Shown in pieces: positions 31,109-44,560 of a DNA stretch of 64,000 nt. This DNA comes from Fragilaria crotonensis (Eukaryota > Bacillariophyta > Fragilariophyceae > Fragilariales > Fragilariaceae): NCBI GenBank assembly GCA_022925895.1, contig JAKSYS010000183.1, positions 30,056 to 94,055 of the forward strand, given 5' to 3'. The stretch's first letter is position 1. The number at the start of each line of letters is the position of its first letter. The position numbers and the translations under genes were made by a program. The notes below the pieces were generated by a model. It was not told where the DNA came from. It did no database searches and saw only the letters and a list, made by a program, of their open reading frames with translations.

Positions 31109-33745
31109 TCACCAACCTTGAGCGAGCTTTCGAATGCGTTCGAAAACTTCGCGATTGAGGCCCTTGGTAAGGTAGTCAGCCAACTGGTCAGTGGTTGCAA
31201 TCTTGAGCACTTCAACATCTCCGTTGCGGACGTGGTGCCAAAAGAAGTGCCACTTAACCAGGAAGTACTTGGTGCGATTAGTAATGCGTTGCTTGGTAGC
31301 GAGCAGCAGAGCACCGTTGTTGTCTTCAAAGACGCGGCAGCGAATGGTAGACTTGAAGTCAGGTGGCAGAGTCAATTCCTTGCAGATTTCTCCAAGAAGA
31401 TCACGAAGTGGCAACAGAGTCCTCATGCTTGCACTGAGAGCAGAGTACTCAGATTCCAATGTGGACAGGGAGATCTCTGTTTGTAGTTGAGACTTCCAGA
31501 GAATTGGACAACCTCCAAGGGTGATGATGTAGCCGGTGCGGGACTTGGCGCTGGTGTCAGAATGATCAGGGTCACGGCCATGGAGTCCAGCAAAGTCAGC
31601 ATCAACATAGCAATCAAGAGAGAGGTCGCCAGTTGGAGTCACAACAGTTCCTTTGTCAGCAGTACGATGCAAGTAGCGGACAATGCGTTTGATTGCAATG
31701 GCATGGCTCTTCTTGGGAGAATGATTGAACCTGGCAACTTGACTTACTGCAAATGTGATGTCTGGTCTTGTGTTTGTTGACAAGTACAAGAGCATTCCAA
31801 CAATAGAGCGGTAGTTCCAGAACTCATCCATGGGTTCTCCATCAGGGTCAATCCCAAGGCATGCTTGCAAAGCAGGGGTGTGGTTGGAGTTGCAGTCTTG
31901 AAGTCCTGTTGCCTTTATGATCTTCTGGATCAAACCCTTTTGTGTTAGGGTGACAGTGTTGGCAACTTCATCCTTGACAAACTTGATTCCAAGGAAGTCA
32001 GTGAATGTGCCTTCACGAGTGAACTCCAAACCCAAATCAGTAAGATCCTGGAACAGTTTGTCAAGATCCTTCTTGTTGGAGTAGGCAATCCCAAGATCAT
32101 CAACATAGAGAACAATCATGATGGTCTTGTTGTACAAGAGGCATGAGTCTGTGGCACTCTGCTTCAATCCTTGGAGGAGGAGTGCTTCACGAATGTGTTG
32201 ATACCAAAGGTGGGGAGCAACCGAGAGACCGTAGAGGCTCTTAACAAGTCGTAGGCAAGTCCTTTGGTCGCTTGGCTGATCAGACTTGAAGCCCCTTGGC
32301 ATGTGGATCCAGACTGGGTCAGTTAGGTTAGCTTGGACAAAGGCACTGCTGAAGTCAATGGAGCAAGTTTGCCATCCCAATGTTAGGGACAAGACAAGGA
32401 ACAATCGAACTGAACTCCAAGCAACAACTGGGGCATAGGTTTCAGGTTCTCCTTCTTCAAGGTCGCCTCGAACACAGTAGCGCGCTTTGTACTTGGTGAT
32501 TTCTCCATCTGGGGATCGCTTGCGCCGAAATACCCAAGTCCCTGGGAGAATCTTGGTCTTGGCTTCAAGGATACTGACTTCCTTCCAAGTTCCATTCTTC
32601 TCAAGGCTTGCCACTTCCTTGGCAGCTGCCTCCATCCACTTGGTCACATGCTCAATGTCAGCCATAGCTTGGTCAAAGCTCAGAGTGTCAGGATCAGATG
32701 CAGTTGCCTTGAAGGCAGTTGGGGAAAGGATGATTCCATTTTCCTCAAAGATCCAAGCACTTGGAGAAGCCAAGTATCCATGGCCTTGAGTGTTGTCGTA
32801 TCCAAGGCGTTGTGGTGCTGCGCGAATGCGGTTGGACCGGCGCGGAGACGTTGGTGGCGGAGGCGACTTGACTGGTTGCTCGTCACGTGGTGAGTCAAGG
32901 GCGAATGCATTGTCTGGAACAGGACTCTCCCTCGCTTCAGACATTGGGGTCTGCTCCAGAACTGGGGAGAAGATTGGCTGATGAACTGGGGAGATCGGGG
33001 TAGCTGGTACCTTGCGTGGCGTCGCTTCCTTGGCTTGTGAGCTGGAGTGTGGACGGCGTTGCAGAGATGAAGTTCTGATGTCTGGCGTTGGAGGAGACTG
33101 GAGAGACCGAAGATCGATAGACTGCTCCCTCGTTTGAGACATCAAAGGAGTTGGAGGCCTTGGAGTGAGCAATGGAGAACTTGGCAATGGCTGTTGGACA
33201 GTTGGTGTCCTGGGTGGAGCCTCAGCCAAGGGAGGAACTGGGAGTTGTTCAATTGCAACAGCTTCATCCATGGAGGCAGCAACTCTTGTTTGGTTCTCAT
33301 TGATGGCTTCTGTAGCTTGGGAGTCCATTCGCGCTTCCTCTGTAGCATCATTGTCGTCGTCGTCATCGAATGGGAACTGATATCTTGAGTCGCCAAACAA
33401 ACGGGCCCAACGCGTTGTATTAAAATCCGGGAGGGCATCCACATTAGTAGCCACCGTTGCAAACCAGTCATCAAACACAATGTGATATTGGGGAGTGATG
33501 TACCCTGTCTCTGGATTCAAAACCAAGGGGACTGTGCTTGCATGCTTCTTGGAGAGCCCCATGTTGACGCAGCGGATGGACCGAGGCTTCCAGCGAGGCA
33601 GCTTCTTTCCATCTGCAATGGTTTTCTCAAGAGCATACACAGGACATCCCCACACATGCAGATCATGATACTTCCTTTGCTCCCACCTGGACTTAGTGAA
33701 GACATCACTTGGACAGAGACCTGTTGCCAAATCAGGAACATCATC
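31109..33745 (-). pseudogene. Copia pol, 3' part: reverse transcriptase and RNase H
   Basis: It resumes at Asp-Asp-Val-Pro right after the DNA transposon and stays open to 31109. It starts in the integrase C-terminal region (LHVWGCPVYALEK), then a Ser/Pro-rich linker. The reverse transcriptase has KARYCVRGD, QTCSIDFSSAFVQANL, LVKSLYGL and an intact YVDD (32107-32096). RNase H follows, with DCYVDADFAG, STLESEYSALS and VFEDNNGALLLA, ending at DYLTKGLNRE. All catalytic motifs look intact in this half. The protein is interrupted upstream by the insertion and by a stop at 45685-45683. Confidence 0.85.
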
Positions 33746-33889
33746 TAAGGGTGCCAAAACCAAGTCGGCTCTTGGATATGAAAAACCAATTATCTTTGAT
33801 ATGAGAATTTTTTGTTCATAATTTTTACCTAAAATATAGGTAAAAACTTAGGACTAAAGAGCTTGTACATCATGTGTATGAAGCGGGTT

Positions 33890-34110
33890 TCCTCGTATTC
33901 CTGAACTCTGAAATTTATGTTTCCTGAACTTTTTCATCTCTTGCATAGGAGCTCATACTTTGCATTCCTGAGCTCCAAAATTTCAATTCCTGAATTTCAC
34001 TGACTCATTTTTACTAACACTCGGGTGGGATTCCTGAACTCTTGGACTCTAAATATATGAACTATACCACTTCTTCATTTGTGATCATGAATTTCAATTC
34101 CTGAATTAGA
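33890..34110. repeat. Left subterminal repeats (TTCCTGAACT type)
   Basis: At least six copies of TTCCTGAA(C/T)T or close variants lie here on the plus strand. The same motif recurs in both orientations near the right end (45400-45560). Such arrays usually bind the transposase. Confidence 0.65.
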
Positions 34111-34302
34111 TATTCGAAAAGAAGAAGTTTGCTGTGTAGTGTGTATGAAGTAATCACCTCAGTAGTTCTGAGCTGACATTGTTCATATAATAGATGTTAT
34201 TGTCGCTCATTTTAACTTTTGTTGGAGATTAGTTTTAATTGTGCCTATTCGTGTGGCTTTGATGAACCATTCTACTATTCATTACTAAGTGTCTGATCTA
34301 TT

Positions 34303-35716
34303 CTAAACTGCCTCCACTTTCAATTCACTGTAGACAAGTTCAGGAGCAAGATGACTGGAGTAGTTATCATCCTCCTCATCAGAGTCCTCGTCAAATACAT
34401 CAATGCACTTGTGTGGGCGTTTCTTACCCTTGTCATCAAATTGTTTCCTGACCCCCCCGGCCAGACTCCTTTTTCCTTCTGGACAGAAACATTTTAAGTA
34501 GTTCCTGGTTGAATGTTGGGGTGGTTGATTTCTTTCTATCATTCTTGATGGCCATGTATAATTCATCGTATTTCCTCATTCCCACCTGTGACCAACCACA
34601 GCCTCCCCCATTATCATGAGCACCCTTGTTCCTGGAGAATGTGTAAAGTGGTGGCTGCCGAACATGGTATTGCAAAGATTGGTCAGAAGTTAGGATGTGG
34701 TTTTTTCATTTCATTTAGTATCATAGTGTAACTTACGGGTAGGTTGTTGTTGTCCTCATCAGTCCATGTACCAATTCGCTGTTTCCAACAAGTGATAACA
34801 AAACAAGTCAGTTTCTTGTTGTTTGTTCTGTGACAAACCATTCGGATAAACTTACCATTTTCTCTGTCTTAACTAATTCCGCGAACCACCTCTTCCCATA
34901 GTTGATCAGGCACAGCAAAATGAATGCTTCATCACTTATGGACAGGATTTTCTTGCTCCATACTTTTCTGTCAGTTGTTGCACAGTGGTTCTCCATGTTG
35001 ATAGTGTTATTCCACTTGCTGCTGCCGACAATGCATGGGGCATAGGTGTCTATGATTTGGGCATAGTAGCAGATATTATCCCTCATCTTGAGGAGGTAAC
35101 TGGTTTCTTCCTCGCTTCCACTGTATAGGCTGTGTTCATACGTTCCTAAATTGGAAGTGAATCCCTCTGGATGCAAGGTGTTTGATGTTGAATGCAAGTG
35201 AGTGTGAGTATGCTCGGGCTTTGGCAAAGTACACTCACTTCAATTCCTCACCTTTGAATTTCGTTTGCATGTTTTTATTGCATTGTTCCGAAGATCAGTG
35301 TGTGTTTTACAACTATTCTCCGCATCCCAAGCCACCAGTTTTCGGTTCCTCGAATGTTTGTGTGCTTCATGATAAAGCCACAAAGTGTTTTCTCATCTTC
35401 ACTGAAATGAGAATGATAGTCTTTTGATAGAACTTCCAAATAGAGAACACGTGTTTTTGATGCAAGTCTTGATCACACTGATTTGATTCTCTTCTGTATT
35501 TTCCGTCATGCTCATGTCCACTATGCTGCTTAGCCCTGGAACCGATGATGTTAGTTGGCTGTCACTTGATTTCCCGACTTTAATAGTTGAAGGTAGGGAT
35601 GGTGGATTTCCGTATGCATGCTTCTGTCCTAGTTTTGCATCCATTTTCCGTGGCACTTCTTCCTCCTCCTCCTCCTCGTTGTCACTTTGAATCAGATCAT
35701 TGGGATCTGTGGTCAC
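34303..35716 (-). pseudogene. Reverse-strand accessory gene of the large transposon, probably with introns
   Basis: Several open segments read in one direction. The first has an acidic Glu-rich start (35716-35399). A middle segment contains SDEAFILLCLINYGKRWFAEL (near 34900). A last segment has GGGCGWSQVGMRKYDELYMAIKNDR and a basic then acidic end, to 34303. A GT-starting intron is plausible near 34740. The segments resemble a type of protein I have seen in diatom genomes, but I cannot assign a function. Joining of segments is uncertain. Confidence 0.4.
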
Positions 35717-36167
35717 TCGTTCACGCCTCTTATGAAGTCTCTCCTTTGTTTCCTAGAGCTGGGCTTTAAGGCAGTCATGCCTGCTGCTGTTTGGTGTGCC
35801 ATTGATGCCATGGTTGTATTTGTGGTGCTTCCTTGTTGTGTGAAAACTTTCCGATTGTGCGCCAAATTTTGAACACTGAAAATCCTGTTTGTGGGATAGT
35901 CTTTTTGCCACCATTTGAATTTCATACCAAGTACCGAGTTGGTATGTAGGTTCTACACATTCATGCAGGGTTTTCAAATTTTGAATTCATACCACACCCC
36001 CCTTCATTTTTTACATACACCAAAAATGTACCGAAAGTAAATGTACAATTTGAATGCACGCTTTCCCGAACTTCTGTTTAGTGAATCTGTGTCCTGTCAA
36101 TTTCAACACCTCATTTTCACTTCACTCGTCCTCTTCAAAACCCTTTCTTCAAAACCTTCTCTTCAAA

Positions 36168-38701
36168 ATGTTGTCCTCGTCTGCTTCCTCAAAGGCACCC
36201 CTGCTCTTCTGTCAAAACCCCTTCTGCCTGAATTTCAACAAGAAACCCTTTTCCAATCAAGCAGCATATACACAGCATATTGATAGAAACATCGGGTGTT
36301 ATAATTTCATTGTGAAGAAATCACACCATGCAGCAACACATGGGGCTTCTGCTTCACACCGTCGCCGTCTTCATGAGGATGGGAATATCACATGCACAAG
36401 TAACAAGAGGCCTGCCCTTTTAAGGCGACATATGGTGAATGATCCCCACATGGATTTTGATGGCACAGACAACCTTCTGCAGTTTCCGGCTGGCAATGGT
36501 GTGGAAGTTGAAAGCACTTCTTGTGAGGACATCGAGGACTGCAACAAAAGTGATGATTTGTCCATGTTAAGTGATGACCCAAACATTCTTACCTGTACGA
36601 ATTCTGCACTTGATGAAGATGTGGAAGCCCCATCATTTCGTTCAAACTTCATGTATACTACCGATCAGAAGTGGACTGTTTCTCTCCTCAAAATCCTGGA
36701 CCATGCCAATGCACCCGACTACACTTTTGGTCAAGTCCTGGAGTGGGCACGCTCTGCATCTGCTGATAATTATTCTTACAACCCAGTGGGTGGACTCTCG
36801 CGTGCCAAAATGTTGATGCCCTGATCAACTCAGTTCGTAATGGGAAAAGACTGCTTCCCTTTGTACGAAGAGTGGATGTACATCATGGCTCTCCATCAGA
36901 TGTGATTTGTTTTGACTTCGCTTCACAGTTGCTAAGTTTGCTGCAAAATCCAAGCATTATGACTGCAGAAAACCTTGCCATCGATATCAATGATCCCCTG
37001 AAGCCCTACCACAAATTGAAAGGCAGCAATGTTTTGGGTGAGGCACTGTCCGGGAGTGTCTATCGCAAGGCGTATGATCGATTAATCACAGATCCTCAGA
37101 AGCAATTGTTTGTTCCAATCATCCAATGGATTGATCGTACCTCTGTAACAGGGAATGATCGCTTTTCACTTAAACCCTACATGTTCACTCCAGCCATTTT
37201 TACAGAAAAATTCAGAAGGAGTATCAAGGCATGGGGCTATCATGGCTTTCTCCCAAAGAGGAAGTCCTCATCAGCTCAGAAGCAGACACTTCGTATGGGC
37301 GATGCCATTCGTATCTATCATAAGGAGCTGGATGCTGTATTGGAGACCTTTCGGAAATGTTCACCACAACTGTGTGGTGTTCATTTGCCAATTGGTCCAA
37401 AGGGTAGAATCTGTGTCGACATTGTCACATGTGTGTTGTTCATCATTCAAGATATGCAAGAAGGAGATATGCTGTGTGGTCGGTATGGTGTTCACACCAG
37501 TGGAATCCAACGCCCTCATCGGTGCTGTGATGTCAATTATGATGATCTGAAGAACTGTGATGTCCATTGCAAATACCTGGTAGCCTCGGATATGGGTTTC
37601 ATTGCCAGGAGTAATGATGATGATCTCAGGAAACGATGGTCTCAACATAAACTTGAAAATGCATTTGAACACATTGCCTTTGCTGACCCTGAGCGTGGAA
37701 TCTTTGGGGCCACTCCTGTGGAGACAATGCATGCATTTCGGAAAGGTGTCATCGAGAAAGTAACAAAACTTATATTGGACAGTCTTCCAGCATCCAAGAA
37801 GGCTGCCTTTGATGACCTTGCAATAGCATTTCACAAGTCTCATCGCCAAACCTACCGAAAGGAGTATCCATCAACAGATTTCAGCAATGGGGTAACAAAT
37901 TTGACAAAGATAACTGCATCAGAACGCGTTGGCCTCGTTTTTGTTTGTCATCCTCTTCCAATATGAAGCAGGATGGCAAATGATCCAAACATGTCTTGAG
38001 AAAAGAACAACTAAGAAGGTTCCTGAGGTCCTTGAAGTACTTGAATCTCTCCTTTGTTTCGATGCTTGGCTAAACCAGAGTCATTACTGGGAGACTACAA
38101 ATCCAGCACATGTTGCAAATGAAATGAAGAAACATCAGGATTCCATTCGCAATTTCATGGATATGTGCAAACAGTCCATTCCCTTGAAAGTTGAGGGAAA
38201 GGAGGATGACAAGAAAAAGGGTAAGAAAAAGGGAACCATCATAAGGAAGGAAGGACAGAAAAGCAATGCCGAGGATGCATGGAAGTTTCGAAATTCCATG
38301 AGTTGTTACACATTGTGGATGATATGTCTCGGTTTGGCTCTCCAGTGAACTTTTGTGCACAGCGTCCAGAATCACTTCTAATTCCTGCTGCAAAGCACCC
38401 TGGGAGACGGGCACAGAAGCGAATTGAGGGTTCTGCATATGAACTTCAGGCAGCCCAACGTTTAATGTACTCCTTCATGATCGACACCATACACACGCGC
38501 ATATGGGAGCAACCAGATGGTGATGCTGATGTACCCGACAGCCACCATGATGATGAAACAACAAGGAATGGAATCTTTCAGAGCACCGGACAAGCAACAT
38601 TTGGCTGTGTTTATCGATTCAAATCGAGTAAACAAATTCAGTACAAAATTGAATGGGACACCAGAACTCACCGTGATTTACTTGCTCTTCCCTGGAGTTG
38701 A
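36168..38701 (+). pseudogene. Putative DDE-type transposase of the large transposon, frameshifted
   Basis: The ATG at 36168 (MLSSSASSK) is followed by a C2HC-like zinc finger (CQNPFC ... HIDRNIGC). LDHANAPDYTFGQVLEWA leads to a one-base shift near 36813. The core then reads FVPIIQWIDRTSVTG (possible first Asp), LKPYMFTPAIF, GRICVDIVTCVLFIIQD and EGDMLCGRYGVHTSG...RPHRCC (possible second Asp region), and TPVETMHAFRKGVIEKV (possible Glu). Frame shifts near 37950 and 38280 lead to KFHELLHIVDDMSRFGSP...HPGRRAQKR and an end at 38701. The overall pattern recalls Plavaka/KDZ-type transposases. Catalytic residue assignment is inference. Confidence 0.6.
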
Positions 38702-39112
38702 TTGAGTTTCTTTTGATTCCTTTAAGGAATCCGACTCAATAACATTTTGTACTGAATACAAACGAGATGTCCACACCTTTCGATGTCATCCCTGCTATCA
38801 GTCCGATGGTCCCATACATGACTGGATGATAATTGACTTTGGGAACATGGGAAGTTTCCTGTCGTTTGGCTCTTGTAGTTGTTGTTGACTCACCCGCGGA
38901 TCCGGACGAGAGATACCAACTGGTTGTTCAATCAACAACAGAAGAAATTAAAGAACACGAGTCAACACTGTTGAGGAGTGGAAGTGGTCTCCAACATACC
39001 ACCTTGTCTCTGGAAACACTGTCGTGGCCCCTTGTTTTGTTATATCCATCTCACACAACAGTTCCACAGTTCTTGAGACAAAACCATATACAGAGTGGGC
39101 ATCCAAATTCGC
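38702..39112. other. Convergent spacer in the large transposon
   Basis: Lies between the ends of the transposase and the reverse gene. No feature seen. Confidence 0.4.
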
Positions 39113-42100
39113 TTAGCTAGCTTGTTGCATCAAAGTACCTAAAGGAAACATGTTGCCATCGTCTGTCCGAGCCCTCACAATCTTTGGACCATCACCATCG
39201 GCTCGCTTTCGCTTGTTTGAATCTACCCAAAGAGTAAAACTTGCCTTCCTGTTGATGTCTGGGCCATCATAAAAAAAGAGAGTTGCCTTCCGAAAGCTCA
39301 CAAACTCATTCTTCACAGTTGAGGTTGAGCAGCAATAATCCAAGGCCTCCTTGCAGAGAGGAATTGCAACCACTTCATTTGCATCATACACATACCCACT
39401 GTGAATGGTAACTGCATGTGAACCATTTCCATCGGATTCATTGAGCACAGCCAATACCATTGTGTCCTTCATTTGTTCTTGAAGGAGTTGCCAATCAAAC
39501 ATGTGTGGTCTCTTCAGAACTTGTCGGGTGATCCATGTAGGCAGCTGAGTTTCAGCAAACTGTCCCACCTTTCGAATGGCATCAACAGTACCTCCTCTTA
39601 GGTGACTTTCACCAAAATGGTTAATGGATTTGGCAGCATTATCAAAGCCAATTGCATATAAAGCACTGGCCAATGACTTTGAAACACAAAGATCTTCACC
39701 TTCGGATTGTACAAAGTGGACCTGGGGTGCTTCAGGAACCTGCAGCTTGGGATATTCATGCAAATGTGATTCTTTGAAATCGCCCACTGGTATGTCAACA
39801 AATCCACACCTCATACGCTTGACCTCCTCCAAGAATCCTGTCTTAAATTGTTTCACAAAGTCTTCATCAGTTCGAATGGGCTGTGTTTCTCCATGAAAGA
39901 TGACCTCCCAGTAACCAGGGGCCTGTATCTGCTTCATATGTTTACCCCCCTGGTGAGTCACTGTTGCTCCTTAAGGACCTTTTCGACTGAGGATCAAACA
40001 CCCATTGTGTCTGTGGGGGAACGTATCGCAGCTTATGTACCTTTTTAGTATGAATGAGGATGGTTTCCCCTTCAGGAACAGGTACAAATCCATCCGTGTT
40101 TCCAACGTTAATGACATGTTGGATTACCCCTTTTGCATAATCGGCATCCTTGATCCAGTCTTTGGAAACAGCAATTTTTTTCTTCCTTCTTTTCCAACTT
40201 TCCTTCTTTTGTCTTAACATTGTAAACCAAAAGTGCAACAAAGGTATCTTCACGTGGGTTGTACTTGAGGCCATGCACCATGGCCTCAGTGCCAAATGTC
40301 CATTCCAATTCAAATGCCCTTTTGAATTTCTTCCTTTCCTTCTTCATAAACTTTATTTCTTTCGTGTACTGCTCTCTGTAATCATCCTTTGTCTTTTTCT
40401 TCTTACATCCATCAATTTTTCTTTGCATCTCGGCCCGCTTCTTTTCCACATTCTTCATGTGATCTTTGGTAGAGCTCCAACCCCAGTACAAAAATCTGTC
40501 CTCCACGAATTTGTTCATTGCTGCTTCATCCCTAAGAAGCACTGGTCGATCTTCACCGTCATCTCCTTTCTTTCGCCACTTTTTTCTAAATTTCTCAACT
40601 TCATTGTCTGATACCAATGTTTTGTACCTACTTTCTCCGAAAGGTAATTTCGGGCATTCATCAGGTACATGAATGTCTCCATAACCATACGTACGAGGAG
40701 GCCCACCTTTCCATACCCTGCTTGCTCGGGGAAGCTTAGCAGGATCATTCCACCAGGCTTCGTTGAGATCAATATCTTCTTCCTGTTGTTCAGGTCCATC
40801 AGCAGATCCAGATGGTTTGAAATCGGCAACATCCTCCTCTGATGGCAAACTCCGTTCATTGGCATTTGGCAAAACATCCTCCCTGGAAGAAACATCCTCC
40901 AACGTAACACTGTCGTCCTCTGTGGCATTGGATGGTACTGGCACCCAGGGCCACGTGAAAGTCTGAAGTTCCAACTTCAGACTTCCGTAACAGGGATCCA
41001 TCAAATGATTTGAATTCTGACGTTTTGGGACTGTGACGTGTTGAAATTCTGCAATGCGATCAAACAGCAAAAACCACTGTGCTTTCATCGCATGCAAGTA
41101 GGAAATGGAAGCCGAATCATCCCTTTTAAACAGTTTTGTGAATATTCCCTGTGGAAAACAGCAAATGTGCTCCTTCGATTTCACATCAGTTGACATCTGG
41201 ATTTCCATGCGATCGCGTCTAAACATTTCGTTGTGCTGCAACTCCATCTTGAGTCCCAATGATATCTCGGAGAATTATTGCAATTGCAGCTATAATCCCA
41301 ATCCCACAGCTATGGCCATCTTCTTGCAGGGAAGAACATCATTATCCAACACCCTCAATGCAGGGAATGTATTGGTGCCCTTCATTTGCCCAAAAGGTTC
41401 GTCCGAACGGACTGAGCCACTTCATCTTGTTTGGAGTGCTGCTATCATTTGCACTGTTTTCCTTTGCTCCTGGTAACTGAAGGCAAGGTTCAGGAACCAG
41501 ACAACACCGACATTGTTTGGAATTTTCTCGTGCCGGAGGGATGAAGACTGCAATAGCGAAAAAACATGTCCGGAGGCATGATACATCATCCGTGGCAGCC
41601 ACAACGTCTCCAGCATTGAAAACAAATGTTGCCCCCAATGATCGTTGCTGAGATTCGTAGGAAACACAATCAACCTTTTCTGCAGAAGCCCTGGATAGAA
41701 CAACAGGACTTCCTTCACAACACGATTCATTTGGTCATCATACTTCTGGTAAAGTTCTTCCTTAGAACTTCCATACCTTTTTCACAAGGGCAAGACATTC
41801 TGCATGATCGGCTCCATTGGCTACCATCAAGTCGTTTCGTACTTCTTTGCAGATAGATGACGTTGAAGACGTGCAAAGCAACCTTGAATTACCTGCATGT
41901 CGTCAAAAGACAGGATTGCAACTGATGTGTGATACCTGCCATCCCTCATGAGGAGTGAAGTCATCATTTGCAGCTCACGGGTGGCCATCCAAGTTTTCCC
42001 ACCACTTTTGCTATGATCAAGCCTTTCCTGTGATCCCATTTCTCCAAAACCACGCAACTGGTCAGGCAGAACCAGGTCACCAAATGGTGGTGGAAGAAGG

Positions 42101-43430
42101 TTGTTCAAATAGTCCAGACCGGTAAATGCCTCTTCCAGATCTGCATTTGTCAGCAATGCTCCACTTGCAACATCATCTTGGAGATCGATTGTTGATGAAG
42201 GGTATTGGCACCATACAAATGTTTTTCTGGTGTTGCTACCATCATTCCGTGCACTGACTGTCTCATTGTTGCTCTGCACAATCTCCAAAACATCACTGCT
42301 CACGAGGAAGGGGAACCACCACTCGATTTTGCGACTATATTGATCTTGCTTTCTTCCTCTGACTCAACAACAGCACGCGGGAACCATCATTTCTTGTTGC
42401 ACTGATCACATCACTGTTGCTTTCAACAACCTCGACAGCAGCACTGTTAGCAGCACTGTTCAAAAGGGAACCGGAAGAAAGTTTCATCAGAGGGATAATG
42501 CAGTGCTCCTCAGACTCTGGTACAATCCATGCAAATCCACCTGTGGTCTCGTCCATTAAGGTGTCGGCAATTGTCTTGGGAAGAAACTCAATGCCAGTTG
42601 TGTCTTGGAGATTGATTTGACGGAACCCACAGGCTTGGTAGAATTCCTTTGGCTCGTCATGGGGACACTGCAAGTAGATGTCCACACCATGTAGGCTCTC
42701 CTGACATTGTGACAGCTCACGGTGAGACAATAATAAAAAAGTTGAATGCTTGATGAGCATTACTAACATCAGACGTCCAAACCCTTGCCGTCTCCAGGAT
42801 GTAAGACCGGATGGCTTCCGTGATTCAGATTCTGCAATCAACAGCCAAAGCACCAACGACGCACCAACTTCATCTCCAATTCCACTTGAAATGTAATGCA
42901 TGCAATAACAACAGAGTCTTGGCACCCTATGACAGATTTCTTGAAGGGGTCATCTTCTTTTCAAGAGGACGTCCCACAATCATTATTGATGGATCAGAAT
43001 TCACAGCACGATCGATAGAGCTCAAATCAGCTTCTGTAGAATTGAATGATGTGCTGTAGAATTGCCTTGCAGCTTCTGTCGCCCACTTAAACCTTGTCGC
43101 CTCAGCTTTGTTTGTTTGGACACGTGTGGGGTACAACGTAACTACCTTGAATTGCCAAATTTCATTGGAGTCCTCTCTTTCGTTCTGAGTCATAATCTTG
43201 GACAACGGGAGGTCTTGAAACCAAGAGCTGAACATGTGTAGTGGAAACTCTGAAACAGCACGAGCGGGTGATGATAAAAAGACTCGAACTTGCGATCTGA
43301 ATTGTTTATTGACCTTTGTTCCTGGAGGTGGTGTGAATTCATCCATACCATCACGGAACAGGTACGCCTTATCCATAGGGACTCCTCCTTGCTGACGAGA
43401 GACAGGGGACAGTGATGGAACCTCTGCCAT
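39113..43430 (-). pseudogene. Large reverse gene: GNAT-like, Ulp1/C48-like and papain-like segments, multiply frameshifted
   Basis: It starts at the ATG at 43430 (MAEVPSLSP). An acetyltransferase-like segment follows (about 42940-42640), with LVLWLLIAES, RRQGFGRLML (the R/Q-x-x-G-x-G/A motif) and FYQACGF. Next is a C48 peptidase-like segment, with the His in PTNLSNDHWGATFVFN (near 41650) and the Cys in DGHSCGIGIIAAIAIILRD (41320-41264). An acidic, then Lys-rich region runs 41250-40110. The last part (39961-39113) looks like another cysteine peptidase (LCVSKSLASALYAIGF and SHAVTIHSGYVYDANE). At least five frame changes separate the parts. Ulp1-like enzymes remove SUMO-type tags; the role in the element is unknown. 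Confidence 0.55.
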
Positions 43431-43789
43431 TTTGTTGGTTGAAATATGAATAATCCTCCAACTGGTGTGCGTGTATACAACTCTTGAGCATGCGAACAGA
43501 CAACTGACAAAAAGAACCAATACCGGTAGATCAATCTGGTTTGATTCACTCAAATCAATGAGAATCTCGCAGATGACCGAATATTGGATTCTAGATGACA
43601 GATTGCCTTACAAACTCAATCGAAGCACGCACACAAGACGAAGTACTTATTCCCTCAATTAACAACAAAATGAGAAGCACAACACTTGTCGACAAGGATC
43701 CTAATTATGAAAGGAGAAGAAGAGGAGGATGTGAGATTGAAAGCTGGAAAATACAATCATGTGCAATGACACAACGTCAACAAGAAAGA

Positions 43790-44560
43790 CTGGAGTACAG
43801 TACCAGCACAATGTTGTACGGAAGCCTCCAAGGTACTGTCGTGGTGCGAACTCGTCCCAGTACTTGACAGTACCATGAGTACAGTACGTAGACAATGGTA
43901 CAGGCACAACAGGAGTACCTCAACAAATCAATCAGTTGCTCACAATGATGGAAACGACGATTCAACACAACATTCTTGTGTTGATAGGACAAAACAATCA
44001 AAAACTCACGAACAAGAACGACAGTTAAGTGCCCTTGTTAGTGGAAAGGAAGAAGAAGCAAAGGGCAAAGGGACAAGCACAGAATGAAACATTCAATGCG
44101 GTGTTGGGCATGACACCAAGTTGTGACATCGACAACCGTACAGCAGGCACAAGGTAGTATTGTAATAAACCGTAGCGTCCACCAAGGTACTGTCATACTC
44201 CCAGTACTTGATAGCAACATGAGTACAGTACGTAGACAACAGTACATGCACAAGGTAGTGTTGTACCGTAGCCTCCAAGGTACTGTCGTATTCCCAGTAC
44301 TTGGCAGTACCATAAGTACGGTACGTAGACCACGGTACAGGCGCGACGTAGTGTATTACCGTAGCCTCAAGGTACTGTCGTACTCCCAGTACTTGGCAGC
44401 ACCCTAAGTACGGTAGGTAGACGACTGTACAGGCGCGACGTAGTGTATCACCGTAACCTCCAAGGTACTGTCGTGCGAACTCGTCCCAGTACTTGACTGC
44501 ACCCTGAGCACCGTACGTAGACAACGGTACTGGCACAACGGGAGTACCTCAAAACTCATT
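43790..44560. repeat. Tandem repeats of about 93 bp
   Basis: Units contain CCTCCAAGGTACTGTCG, CCCAGTACTTG, AGTACGGTACGTAGAC and a CGACGTAGTGT end. Four units start near 44175, 44268, 44362 and 44453, and a separate one near 43824. The units are rich in GTAC palindromes. Confidence 0.75.

Noticed and set aside
42911-42930. Internal TTGGCACCCT resembling the large transposon's terminus
   Set aside because: Only 10 bases match, with no partner terminus or target duplication; probably chance.
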